From the IMG/VR virus record IMGVR_UViG_3300048597_000060, positions 1-25,821 of that record: a stretch of 25,821 nucleotides of DNA. The stretch is one strand, 5' to 3'. Each line of letters starts with the position of its first letter. The stretch's first letter is position 1. The position numbers and the translations under genes were made by a program. The DNA comes from a virus. Below the pieces are notes generated by a model. The model had not been told where the DNA came from and ran no database searches. It saw nothing but the letters and a program-made list of their open reading frames with translations. Below, in pieces: positions 16,537 through 24,159 of the stretch.

Positions 16537-16746
16537 TCAGGTTGAAGCGGTGAAAGACTCTTCAGCTTCTGACGCAGCAACCACGTCATCGGCCTTGCCG
16601 GGCTTGGCGGCTTTCGCACCGCGAACGGCCTTTGGTTCGAGAGCTTCCCAGCCCTTGCCGGGCTTGGTTGACGACTCGAATTCATCTCCGGCGCGGAGAC
16701 GAGAGCCATCGACGAACAGGGCTTCCTTGGCACGATAGCGGGGCAT
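16537..16746 (-). CDS. small basic/acidic hypothetical protein at the end of the head unit
   Basis: 69 residues; ATG preceded by GAGGA nine bases upstream. The first 35 residues (MPRYRAKEALFVDGSRLRAG and following) look like a small beta domain seen in short phage head-region proteins with a 'R..AG..F' motif. Two near-identical KPGKG/KPGKA segments and an Ala-rich, acidic C-terminus (AASEAEESF) follow. It is the last gene before the terminator and follows the cement-protein gene by 33 bp. Function unknown; a minor head protein is possible. Confidence 0.75.
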   Translation of the reverse strand: MPRYRAKEALFVDGSRLRAGDEFESSTKPGKGWEALEPKAVRGAKAAKPGKADDVVAASEAEESFTAST

Positions 16747-16779
16747 TGTGCTTGATCCTCAGCGTGGTTCAGGTGGTGC

Positions 16780-17229
16780 TCAGAGAGCGTCGGCGTAAGC
16801 CTTCCAGCGACGAACGTCGTTCGTCAGGAAAGCATTGATCTTGCCCGCCGTCAGCGCAGCCGTGCCCACGTTCTGGACGATGCCGATGTATCGTTCATAG
16901 GCCGGCGCTTCGACGGGCAGCGCGACAGCGCAGACCTGATAGCCGGCGATCAGCGTTGCTTTCGGAATTGCCGCCGTCGCGAAGTGGACGGTCGCGGAGC
17001 CATCGACCGCAATCGCGGCCTGCGCATCCGAAACCAGTTCGAATGAGACGGTGGCCGAGCCAGCCGAAGTGACGGCGGTATCCACCTGGATGACCAGGTA
17101 GAGCGTATCGCCAATGTCGCCGCCAGCCGTTGCGCCAAGGTCGATCACATCACCGACCAGAGCGCGGCCCGTCGCGGCGGTGGACAGCGCCGTAGCGTCT
17201 GCGAATTCGTTTCGTTCGTCGAGGATCAT
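16780..17229 (-). CDS. Bbp16-like capsid cement/decoration protein
   Basis: 149 residues; ATG with GGAG nine bases upstream, 40 bp after the capsid gene. It opens MILDERNEFADATAL, continues with VIDLG..., then DTLYLVIQVDTAVTSAGSATV, ends KINAFLTNDVRRW, and is almost all beta with low charge. This agrees with the family of Bordetella phage BPP-1 Bbp16, a protein that dimerises at capsid two-fold axes and stabilises the shell. Position right after the major capsid gene is as in BPP-1. Identification is by recalled pattern and synteny. Confidence 0.78.
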   Translation of the reverse strand: MILDERNEFADATALSTAATGRALVGDVIDLGATAGGDIGDTLYLVIQVDTAVTSAGSATVSFELVSDAQAAIAVDGSATVHFATAAIPKATLIAGYQVCAVALPVEAPAYERYIGIVQNVGTAALTAGKINAFLTNDVRRWKAYADAL

Positions 17230-17269
17230 GGGAGTCCGCTCCGGTTCAGGTTCAGGTTTCCGCCGCGCC

Positions 17270-18262
17270 TTACGACACGGCGGCTTCGGTGTTCAGAATG
17301 CGGTCGAGGCGGCGAACCGGGATGTCGTCGAATGTCATCACGCGCTTGCCGGCGACCGACTCCCAGGTGAGGTTGTTCGCGATCTTCTCCTGAATGCCGA
17401 TGCGAAGCTTCTCCCGGATCGTGCGGTTCACGTAGAAGCAGGCCTTGCCCATGCCGAAGGACGGGATGACCTCGGAAGCCTGAATCATCCACTGGATCAG
17501 GTTCTTCGTGTTGGCGACCGTGTTCAGGTCGCTCACGTCGATGTTGGCGACGCGCGCCACATAGCGCCAGTCACGCAGGCACAGGCCCAAATCCCAGCGG
17601 TAATGCGTGCGGTAGGCTTCCATCCGGCCACCGGCACCATCGACGTTTTCGAGGGTCACCTGGCCCTTGTCGGTCACCTGAAGGCCTGCCTTCGACCCTT
17701 TCGGGAAGATGCCGTGGCAGGTATTCGGACCCCACACGACCAGCCAGATTGACGTGTTGTCGGAACCGGAGCCGCCTGCGTTGATGATGTTCAGCGCATT
17801 CTCGGCACTCAGGCTGTTGTAGCGCGGCGCAAGGCCCGTGATCTCTTCCGGAGCCGTGGCTTCATTCGAATACACCATCGAATCAGCCGCCTCCTGGGAA
17901 AGCGCTTCGATGAACGCGCGCTCTTCAGTCAGCCTGAACTCGGCGGTGTTGCCGTTCAGATCGGCCAGCGCCTTGTCCACTTCGGCATAGGCTTCGAGCA
18001 TACCAGTCGTGTCCGTGACGGCGCGGGTGGCAGACTTCGAAGGCTGCACACCGCCATAAAGCTTGCGCCATGTGACGGTCGGAAGGCCCGTGCGGATGGT
18101 GCTGCGATGGCCGGTCGGAAGGTTGCCCTCCATGAACGGGGCATCTTCCAGCATCTCATTCGTCTGGCTCAGAAGCTCGACGATGGCTGGAACGGAACCG
18201 TTCGGATCGAGGCGGTTCGCCCAATCGAGGAGCGTCGGGTGGGTTGCAGCCAAGGTCGCCAT
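17270..18262 (-). CDS. major capsid protein (BPP-1 Bbp17-like)
   Basis: 330 residues; ATG with AGGAAG seven bases upstream, directly after the scaffold stop. Typical pattern of the podovirus capsid family: LLDWANRLDPNGSVPAIVELL, MLEDAPFMEGNLPTGH, TVTWRKLYGGV, then FIEALSQEAADSMVY, NIINAGGSGSDNTSIWLVVW and the late FYVNRTIREKLRI and VMTFDDIPVRRLDRIL segments. This is an HK97-fold shell protein that assembles on the scaffold encoded just upstream. The scaffold, capsid and cement genes form one unit bounded by a late-motif copy and the terminator. Confidence 0.93.
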   Translation of the reverse strand: MATLAATHPTLLDWANRLDPNGSVPAIVELLSQTNEMLEDAPFMEGNLPTGHRSTIRTGLPTVTWRKLYGGVQPSKSATRAVTDTTGMLEAYAEVDKALADLNGNTAEFRLTEERAFIEALSQEAADSMVYSNEATAPEEITGLAPRYNSLSAENALNIINAGGSGSDNTSIWLVVWGPNTCHGIFPKGSKAGLQVTDKGQVTLENVDGAGGRMEAYRTHYRWDLGLCLRDWRYVARVANIDVSDLNTVANTKNLIQWMIQASEVIPSFGMGKACFYVNRTIREKLRIGIQEKIANNLTWESVAGKRVMTFDDIPVRRLDRILNTEAAVS

Positions 18263-18263
18263 G

Positions 18264-19037
18264 TCAGTTCTTCCTCGTCATGGTGGGGTAAAGTCGGTCA
18301 GCAAGGGACACCGAAGCCGGATCGACGCCGGGAACACGCCCGGCCCCGCTGGCGGCTGGCATTCCCCCATTCTTCAACTGTGACTGGAGGGCTTCGAGCG
18401 CCTTCACCGCTTCAGCGGAATAGATGCCCGGAGCGAGGGCCTTCCAGCCTGTCTCGCCAACGGAGGCGGTCAGGAAGGTCTTCAGATTATCAAGCCGCGC
18501 CTGCGCGTTTGCCCCAAGCGTCTGCATCTCCATCTGATGCGCCTGCTCGACAGCCTTGAACTTCGCGGCTTCAGCCTGCGCATAGATGCCGGCAAGCTGG
18601 TTCACGGCGGCTGGATCGACCTTGTGGCCGTGCGCCCATGTCTTCAGCGCCGGCACCATCGGATTCTTGTCATCCAGTTGGAACGTGACGCCTTCAGGGA
18701 ACTTCACATCATCTGGAAGCGCCAGTTGATAGTCGTCAGGTTTGGCCGGCAAACCGGCAAGGCGCGCGTCCTGCTGCGCCTTGAACTCGGAAAGCTGCTT
18801 GAACTGCGCCGCAACTTCATCCGTCTTCAGCGCGCCAGTTGCCGCATCCCAGAAAGATTCGAGGCCAGCGGGAGCTTGTGGAGCGGGAGCAGAGCCATCA
18901 GGCGCGCTTGCCGGAGGGCTTGCCGATGGATTCGGGGACGCGGCGGCGGACGCCTGCTCCACGCCCGGCTGGGGCGATGGATTCGCGCCTGCGTCGGCTG
19001 GCGTCGATGTCGTCTGCGAGGTCGCGTCGTTCGTCAT
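18264..19037 (-). CDS. capsid scaffolding protein
   Basis: 257 residues from the ATG at 19037, preceded by GGAAG; a TTG reading to 19064 has no ribosome site. Residues 1-70 are low-complexity Pro/Ala/Ser. Residues about 75-230 are helical, with a KPDDYQLALPDDVKFPEGV segment of the type found in scaffold or assembly proteins of many phages, followed by a Gln/Ala-rich coiled coil. The C-terminus (SVSLADRLYPTMTRKN) is short and basic and probably contacts capsid subunits. It is encoded immediately before the capsid gene. A late-motif copy lies about 67 nt upstream, inside the end of the Bbp19-like gene. Confidence 0.87.
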   Translation of the reverse strand: MTNDATSQTTSTPADAGANPSPQPGVEQASAAASPNPSASPPASAPDGSAPAPQAPAGLESFWDAATGALKTDEVAAQFKQLSEFKAQQDARLAGLPAKPDDYQLALPDDVKFPEGVTFQLDDKNPMVPALKTWAHGHKVDPAAVNQLAGIYAQAEAAKFKAVEQAHQMEMQTLGANAQARLDNLKTFLTASVGETGWKALAPGIYSAEAVKALEALQSQLKNGGMPAASGAGRVPGVDPASVSLADRLYPTMTRKN

Positions 19038-19251
19038 GGGCTTCCGGTCGTGTGGCGTAACCAATAAGTTGCGCCGCGAACCTGCGCGTCCCGTTCAAAT
19101 CCCTCAACGCACAATCATCCTCGTTCACTGGACCGACAGTCATGACCACCTGTCGCAGATGCAGAAGAGCCGTCTTCCCGTCAGGCGTGTCGAAGATGCG
19201 CCGCCAGGCATCCCCGATGTCATCCGCCAGCGTCCGCGCCCCATCCGCCAT
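18898..19251 (-). CDS. Bbp19-like small head protein
   Basis: 117 residues, starting in a TAATG overlap with the portal stop. The first 70 residues carry the Bbp19-type pattern: WRRIFDTPDGKTALLHLRQ, a short loop, then CALRDLNGTRRFAAQLIGY. The last 45 residues are Arg-rich, of low complexity, and overlap the scaffold gene by 140 nt, so the original stop may have been lost. The late-motif copy at 19104-19113 lies inside the coding part and encodes CAL. Known relatives lie next to the portal in BPP-1-like phages; exact function is not known to me. Confidence 0.72.
   Translation of the reverse strand: MADGARTLADDIGDAWRRIFDTPDGKTALLHLRQVVMTVGPVNEDDCALRDLNGTRRFAAQLIGYATRPEAHDERRDLADDIDASRRRRESIAPAGRGAGVRRRVPESIGKPSGKRA
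19104..19113 (-). promoter_or_regulatory. late-gene motif copy 3 (TGTGCGTTGA)
   Basis: Minus-strand GATTGTGCGTTGAGGGAT, about 67 nt upstream of the scaffold start and inside the Bbp19-like gene. It shares GATTGTGCGTTGAG with the terS copy, a 14-base identity. Inferred promoter of the scaffold-capsid-cement unit, the one that needs highest output. Confidence 0.6.
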
Positions 19252-20861
19252 TACACAGCCCCTTCAGGCGGGAGGCCGGGAACCCCGGCTGGAACGCCCG
19301 GCATCGCCCCCGGAGCACCGCCGCCACCAAGGAGCGAGCCGAACTGATCGATCGCCTGTCCTATGCCCTTCTGATCGCGGAACACCACAAGCTCGTCGCG
19401 CATCTTTTCCTTGATGTTCTTCAGCGTCGCGGCCTGATCGCAGATCGCTTCGAATGTCTGAGGGAACGCCGTGCGCCCGATCTCGACAAGCCGCGTCGCC
19501 ATCGCAACCTTCTGGTTATCCTGCGCCGCTTCAGTCGGATTGTAGGGCACAAGCGTCACCTGAAGCCCGTTCAGGTTGTAGCCCTCTGGAATCTTGCCGT
19601 CCTTCTGGAGCAGCCAGCGGAAGCGCCGGAACACTTCCATGGGAACTTCCTTCCAGAACGTCAGGCCCGGCGTGCCGATCCGCTGCTGCGCCATCATCAT
19701 CTCGTCAAGCCACTGCTGCGCTGTCGGAGGCGTCTTGCCCTTCTGCTGCGCAAAGTCCACGAAATGAAGCCGCCTGATCCGCTCTTCGACCTTGGCGATT
19801 TCGAACGTCGTGAAGTCCACATTGCCTTCGAACGACAACTTGGTGATGTCGCGGCCAGAGCCGGGCCGCATCGGGTAGCCCATGCCCGGCTCAATTCCGC
19901 CAGACAGATTGATGATGCCATCATCCGGGAACCCGAACGGCGGATGCACCTGAAAATCAAAGTTCTCGATCTTCAGCGCCTCGACTTCATCCAGCCGGCG
20001 AAGCTCAGGCAGCGATTTGATTGTCGGCCCGCGTCCAAAGGCGAACATCGGATCAGGATCGAACCGCCCGACCACCAGCGGGCAGGCCCCATGACCTTTC
20101 AACTCGCCTTCCGCAACCCGCTTCCCGTCGGCATAGACAACCGCCTGCCACCAGCAATCATCGTCGCGGTCCCACAGACGCCACCAGCCCCAGGTCACGA
20201 TGCACCGGCCTTGCGGCGAGTTCTCAACCTTGCGGCGGACTTCATCGGGAAGCTTCACGCCCGGCAGTAATGCCATCAGGTCGCCAAACCGGGTATGCCT
20301 CACCATGAACCTGTCATCGACATCGCCATAGGGGCCGACATTGATCTCAAGTTCGCGCAGAGGCACAGGGATTGTCATGACAGGATCAGACGCACGGGGC
20401 TGGCCAATCCACATCGCCACAGTGCCAAGGCACGCATCAGGCCAGAACGCCTGTGCAGCCGAGCTGTAAAACCCGCTGCTCTTCATCGTGTCGAAGATCA
20501 GCCGCGTATCGAGAAGAATGTTCTGCTGCAATTCTTCAATCGCGCCTTCCGGCAGCGCGTCGGGAGAAGGAAGGCCCGTCCCCGTCTTCTGATTTGCCCA
20601 TTCCAGCGTCGAGGGCATGAACGTATCGAGCAGGTAGCCAGCAAACTCCTGGCCGACTTCCATTCCAAGCGACGTGCTGGCTTCACTCGCCTGACTCGAT
20701 TCAGGTTCAGTCGGGCGCGTCATCGACGACAGGTCGCGGCAGCGGTGCGGATCGACAAAGAAATACGCCTCGCGCATGTCCAGTTCGATGCGCCGCTTCT
20801 GTTCGCGCGCATCAGACAGACGGCGCTTGAAATCCTTGTCGAGCTTGTCCCCGTCCTTCAT
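19251..20861 (-). CDS. portal protein (T7-type head-tail connector)
   Basis: 536 residues, ATGA overlap with the upstream coiled-coil gene. It has the T7-group portal pattern: an N-terminal helix region with R.....R, then the SLGMEVGQEFAGYLLDTFMP segment, an LGTVAMWIG strand, IPVPLRELEINVGPYGDVD, and FAFGRGPTIKSLPELRRLDE. The C-terminal part has EERIRRLHFVDF and PPTAQQWLDEMM, and ends in a Gly/Pro-rich tail. It forms the dodecameric ring at the packaging vertex, engaging the terminase and later the gp11-like adaptor. No frameshift is seen. Confidence 0.94.
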   Translation of the reverse strand: MKDGDKLDKDFKRRLSDAREQKRRIELDMREAYFFVDPHRCRDLSSMTRPTEPESSQASEASTSLGMEVGQEFAGYLLDTFMPSTLEWANQKTGTGLPSPDALPEGAIEELQQNILLDTRLIFDTMKSSGFYSSAAQAFWPDACLGTVAMWIGQPRASDPVMTIPVPLRELEINVGPYGDVDDRFMVRHTRFGDLMALLPGVKLPDEVRRKVENSPQGRCIVTWGWWRLWDRDDDCWWQAVVYADGKRVAEGELKGHGACPLVVGRFDPDPMFAFGRGPTIKSLPELRRLDEVEALKIENFDFQVHPPFGFPDDGIINLSGGIEPGMGYPMRPGSGRDITKLSFEGNVDFTTFEIAKVEERIRRLHFVDFAQQKGKTPPTAQQWLDEMMMAQQRIGTPGLTFWKEVPMEVFRRFRWLLQKDGKIPEGYNLNGLQVTLVPYNPTEAAQDNQKVAMATRLVEIGRTAFPQTFEAICDQAATLKNIKEKMRDELVVFRDQKGIGQAIDQFGSLLGGGGAPGAMPGVPAGVPGLPPEGAV

Positions 20862-21286
20862 GCCGCGCGAGCACCCAGGCTTGAAACGCCATAGACCTTG
20901 CGGAGAAGCGCAGTGCGCCGGCCAAGGTCATCCTGAAGGGCAAGAAGGCTTGTGGCTTGCGCCCTGCTGTCCGCCTTCTTGACCAATTCATCCTGCTTCT
21001 TCTGCGCCGCCGCTTGATCCGCCGCAGCCGCGTTGGCCTGCTGCAAATACTGCTGCTGCGCCGCAGCAAGGCTGCGCTGTTCCTGCTGCGCCCGCAATGT
21101 CGCTTCGGTCTGCGCCCGAAGCGCGGCAGATTGTTCCTGAAGATAGCGTTCCTGCGCGGCACGCGCTTCAGACGCCTGCCGTTCCTGTTCCTGCTGTGCC
21201 ATGGTCTGGCTTATCAGCGCCATGCGCGCTTCCCGACCGCTGCCACCAACCAGTGGGCCAATTGCCGCCGTTGTTGTCTCGCCCAT
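20858..21286 (-). CDS. Ala/Gln-rich coiled-coil protein between terminase and portal
   Basis: 142 residues from the ATG at 21286, with GGAG/GAAGG 4-10 bases upstream; an ATG at 21334 is possible but lies almost on the late motif. After a short Gly-rich start (GETTTAAIGPLVGG), residues about 20-115 are one long helix of Ala, Gln, Glu and Arg (ALISQTMAQQEQERQASEAR and on). The C-terminus (LLALQDDLGRRTALLRKVYG then SSLGARAA) is conserved-looking. It could be a minor head or internal core protein. No family recognised. The gene overlaps the portal by ATGA and is the first gene after a late-motif copy. Confidence 0.75.
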   Translation of the reverse strand: MGETTTAAIGPLVGGSGREARMALISQTMAQQEQERQASEARAAQERYLQEQSAALRAQTEATLRAQQEQRSLAAAQQQYLQQANAAAADQAAAQKKQDELVKKADSRAQATSLLALQDDLGRRTALLRKVYGVSSLGARAA

Positions 21287-21680
21287 TGCCTTCAATCTCC
21301 GCGCCGTGGCGCAGACATTGCCGATAGAAGGCATCCGGCCTCAACGCACACCCGCCGACGCCGGCAAGATGCGCCATCGCAGGAACGCACCAGAACCCCA
21401 CACGGAGCCATCGACGGCGCACCACGCCGCCCGCGATCCGAAGCGTCACATTCCCGGCCCGAAGTCCTTCAATCACCGCCCAGGTCGCAGGCTCATCCCG
21501 GCCCAGGCTGATCTTCGTCCGCCCAAGCGTCACATCGTAGATCAACCAGCACTGCGCATCCGGCAGCCAGGCGAACGCCAGCACATGCTTGAACCGGCCC
21601 ATCGCAATGAAACTCAGCCACCGCGTCCGCGCCTTCCGCTGGAAAACAAGGAACCACAGCGGCGGTTCATTCAGGACCAT
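21168..21680 (-). CDS. hypothetical protein after the large terminase
   Basis: 170 residues from an ATG sharing a base with the terL stop (a GTG three bases earlier is also possible). Residues 1-115 look like a compact alpha/beta domain rich in Trp (PLWFLVFQRKARTRWLSF, FKHVLAFAWLPDAQCWLIYD). A segment CALRPDAFYRQCLRHG follows. The last 40 residues are Gly/Asn/Trp-rich, unlike a folded domain, and overlap the next gene by 119 nt; the ancestral stop was probably nearer 21290. The FKHVLAF plus CWLIYDV layout slightly recalls papain-like folds, but no Cys-His pair can be assigned. Function unknown. Confidence 0.65.
   Translation of the reverse strand: MVLNEPPLWFLVFQRKARTRWLSFIAMGRFKHVLAFAWLPDAQCWLIYDVTLGRTKISLGRDEPATWAVIEGLRAGNVTLRIAGGVVRRRWLRVGFWCVPAMAHLAGVGGCALRPDAFYRQCLRHGAEIEGNGRDNNGGNWPTGWWQRSGSAHGADKPDHGTAGTGTAGV
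21341..21350 (-). promoter_or_regulatory. late-gene motif copy 2 (TGTGCGTTGA)
   Basis: Minus-strand TGTGCGTTGAGGCCGGAT, 54 nt upstream of the coiled-coil gene start and inside the preceding hypothetical gene, where it encodes CAL. Inferred start of the coiled-coil, portal and Bbp19-like unit. Confidence 0.55.
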
Positions 21681-23260
21681 CACACTCGCCTCAGGGAGCG
21701 CCGCTCATACACCCGCACCGGCTCTGCATTGCGACCGCGACCCGTCACGATGTCACCCTCACCACCGCCGACAACCGCATACTGAAGCGCGTCCGCAATA
21801 TCCGAATATCCCTGCTTGTCCTTCTCCGGCACATAAACCCCAACCCGCGCCGACGACTCTTCGAAGTGATACCCACCGGCCATCGCCATCTTCAGCTTCC
21901 GGCACCTTGGCGACACAAGCAGCGCAGGCGAGCCATCAACCATCCGCATCAACAGGTTCTCCACCGCACCAAGCCGCAACTCGATGTTATTCCCCTTCAC
22001 TGGCGCAGGGCGCACCTTCATTCCGTGTGTGTCCCAAATCTCATAGGCCGTCGTCTCGTTCGACTGCACCCCATCCTGCCCCTTGGGATCACCCCAGAAC
22101 ACAACGCCGGCACATTCGACCGCCCCCCCCGGCCCCATCACGGCCCGCCCGCTCAGCACGCCAGGAAACCGCCGCGCCAGAAATGCCTTCACCATCGGAG
22201 CAAACACCGACGCCGAAACATCAACCGCCGTCAATTCATCCAGAACGACCCAGCGCAATCCAACCTGCTGACAGAAAACCGCCGCAGGACGGCGACCAAA
22301 ATCAAGCCCGACAATCAGCGGATACCCCGGCTGATACCGCAATTCATTCCGCGCGACATGCGTCTCTTCCCGAAACTGGCCCCACACCGGCTTCCCACGT
22401 AACGGAGCAGTGATCCGGTTCATCAGGTTCGAGTCAATCCACCGACGACCCTTCCCCTTCAGCGTCTCCAGATAATACGGCTTCCCGTTAATGTCCGGAA
22501 TCCACCGCACATTCTCCGCAACAGGGTTCATCCGATACCCCGAAACCGTCTTCCCATCCGCAGCCATCTCCTCGACCAAAGCCGCAGGCTGCGTAAAATA
22601 CTCCCAACCATCAGGCCACCGGTAAGCCAGACGATCCTCCTCAGGCATGTCATCAGGAAGTGGAACCTCACCCGTCAGCATCACCAGCCAGTGATCCTCA
22701 CTCGGAGAGTTCATGTCCGCAATCAGCCCCGTCCACGTCGGACCACCATCCTTCAGCGCCGGGAACTGACCACACCGTGATTCAGCCTCATCAAAAATCG
22801 CCCGATCAATGAACTGCAACTCATTGATCCACCCCCCGGTCCATTCCGTCGATTTCAGCTTCCCAACATCCTCAGGCTTGTCCAACGCCAGAAACTCAAC
22901 CTCAATCTGAACATCAGGAGCAAACTTCGGCCTCAGCACATGCCGATACGGAACAGACCACGTGAACCGCCCGAAAACATCCTCCGGAAACCAGTCCAAC
23001 CACGTCTTGATCGTCGAACGCTTCAAATCCGGATACGTGTTCCTCAGAACAAACCACCGCGTCCGCCTCACACCGTCCGGACCCGCAGCCTGCTCAAACC
23101 CGCGCCGCACCAACTCATGACAACAACACACACTCGTCCCGCTCCGGATAGGACCACGAATAACCCGAACACGAGCATCAGAAGCCATGAACCCGCGCAA
23201 CGTCGCACCATCCGGCACATACACCGTCCGGCCCAACCCATCCCGCGCAAGTTCAACCAT
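21680..23260 (-). CDS. terL: large terminase subunit
   Basis: 526 residues from the ATG at 23260 (a TTG precedes it). N-terminal ATPase: a deviant Walker A GPIRSGTS at 36-43 and a Walker-B-like WINELQFIDRAIFDEAESR. C-terminal RNase-H-like nuclease: first metal-binding Asp D320 in LIVGLDFGRR, a middle acidic FWGDPKG, and final acidic D487/D490 in YSDIADALQYAV. It cuts and pumps DNA into the head through the portal. Codon choice differs from the neighbours: third positions favour G and T (GTT, TTG, CCG, CGG), so the plus strand is notably C/A-rich over this gene. That hints at a separate origin. Confidence 0.92.
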   Translation of the reverse strand: MVELARDGLGRTVYVPDGATLRGFMASDARVRVIRGPIRSGTSVCCCHELVRRGFEQAAGPDGVRRTRWFVLRNTYPDLKRSTIKTWLDWFPEDVFGRFTWSVPYRHVLRPKFAPDVQIEVEFLALDKPEDVGKLKSTEWTGGWINELQFIDRAIFDEAESRCGQFPALKDGGPTWTGLIADMNSPSEDHWLVMLTGEVPLPDDMPEEDRLAYRWPDGWEYFTQPAALVEEMAADGKTVSGYRMNPVAENVRWIPDINGKPYYLETLKGKGRRWIDSNLMNRITAPLRGKPVWGQFREETHVARNELRYQPGYPLIVGLDFGRRPAAVFCQQVGLRWVVLDELTAVDVSASVFAPMVKAFLARRFPGVLSGRAVMGPGGAVECAGVVFWGDPKGQDGVQSNETTAYEIWDTHGMKVRPAPVKGNNIELRLGAVENLLMRMVDGSPALLVSPRCRKLKMAMAGGYHFEESSARVGVYVPEKDKQGYSDIADALQYAVVGGGEGDIVTGRGRNAEPVRVYERRSLRRV

Positions 23261-23263
23261 CAA

Positions 23264-23512
23264 GACACCCCAAACTTTCCAGACCCAGAAAAATTCACCA
23301 CACCCCCCCTCATATCCATGAGAGAAAATCGCGTGGGGGGAGTAGGAGCTTCAGAGACTCCCGCCCAATTTTCCCCCCTCCCCTCCCGGCCTGGCCTTCG
23401 CTCCAGACTTTCCGCCCGCTCAGTGGGGAGAGGCAATCCGGATGGCTCCAGCCGGCCTGCAACCTGTCCAGCCGCTCAACTTTCAGGGCTGGAATGGATG
23501 CCTTCAAGCCCG
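23264..23512 (-). other. gap between the terminase genes with a doubtful 65-codon frame
   Basis: The 249-bp interval between the terS stop and the terL start is unusually long for this tightly packed operon. A minus-strand frame from a TTG at 23507 to 23310 could encode 65 residues (begins MKASIPALKVERLDRLQAGW), but it has no clear ribosome site, family or conserved pattern. The strand has runs of G (GGGAGGGGAGGGGGG and a seven-G run) and a small inverted repeat GGGAGT/ACTCCC. No intrinsic terminator was found. It may be a decayed gene or a cos/pac-type recognition area next to the terminase genes; neither is shown. Confidence 0.3.
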
Positions 23513-24040
23513 TTATTCGTGCTCAATCGTAACGGCATCGTTGAATATCAATGACTTATCATCAGAACCCATGCGACTTGAGATCGCCTTAGGCGCTGCC
23601 TTCTCTCCAGACAGGTCTATAACGTATCCGGATCCGCCGTTGATCTGGACCGATCCGCCGTGAATGTGGATGTTCGAGCCTTCGCCCTCACCCTCGATCA
23701 TCCTCACCGCTTCCAATGCAACCTTTTGTTGGGCTGGCTTGGCGTTGGGGTCCATGCCCTTGTCTCGGATTGATAGGAGGAGGGCGAGGTTGCGGGCTTT
23801 CTCTGCGTTTGTGACTTCCGCGAGGCGCTTGAGGTATTCCTTGCGAATGATCGGATCGTAGAGGTATCGGCGTGCCCGCTTGACCCGGATTCCGGCTGCT
23901 CTGGCTGCATCCATCATGCTTTCACCGAGAATGAGCGCATCGAGGAGGGCTTGCACTCGATCCGAGGCGAGGAGCGTCTTGCCGCCCTGGTCAGTGAACT
24001 GGATTCGCTTTGATGGAGTGGGAGGAGTGCTGCTAGCCAT
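23513..24040 (-). CDS. terS: small terminase subunit
   Basis: 175 residues from the ATG at 24040 (GGAACAGAG upstream); an in-frame GTG at 24067 would add nine residues. Residues about 22-65 form a DNA-binding HTH region (ALLDALILGESMMDAARAAG, then RARRYLYDPIIRKEYLKRL). A central helical part (about 60-105) would mediate ring formation. The C-terminus is a beta segment with IHIHGGSVQINGGSGYVIDL. It recognises packaging sites and directs the large subunit. Its leader carries a small hairpin (CTCGC-TTT-GCGAG, 24081-24093) and starts at the first late-motif copy, so terS heads the whole late cluster. Confidence 0.85.
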   Translation of the reverse strand: MASSTPPTPSKRIQFTDQGGKTLLASDRVQALLDALILGESMMDAARAAGIRVKRARRYLYDPIIRKEYLKRLAEVTNAEKARNLALLLSIRDKGMDPNAKPAQQKVALEAVRMIEGEGEGSNIHIHGGSVQINGGSGYVIDLSGEKAAPKAISSRMGSDDKSLIFNDAVTIEHE

Positions 24041-24149
24041 TCTCTGTTCCGGCGTGAACGCCTTCACCGCTCGCTAGTCGCTCGCTTTGCGAGAAAAGGA
24101 ACGCACGCGTGGCGACGCGAGGAGGGATGCCATGGGCGGTTTTCCCTCT

Positions 24150-24159
24150 CAACGCACAA
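24150..24159 (-). promoter_or_regulatory. late-gene motif copy 1 (TGTGCGTTGA)
   Basis: Minus-strand GATTGTGCGTTGAGAGGGAA, about 110 nt before the terS ATG, at the divergence between late and early genes. No coding sequence lies over it, so this copy cannot be explained by codon constraint. Inferred first late promoter; a good sigma-70 pair is not seen around it on this strand. Confidence 0.6.

Noticed and set aside
23310-23507. Calling the 65-codon frame between the terminase genes a gene.
   Set aside because: TTG start, no clear ribosome site, odd composition and no recognisable pattern; listed only as a gap description.
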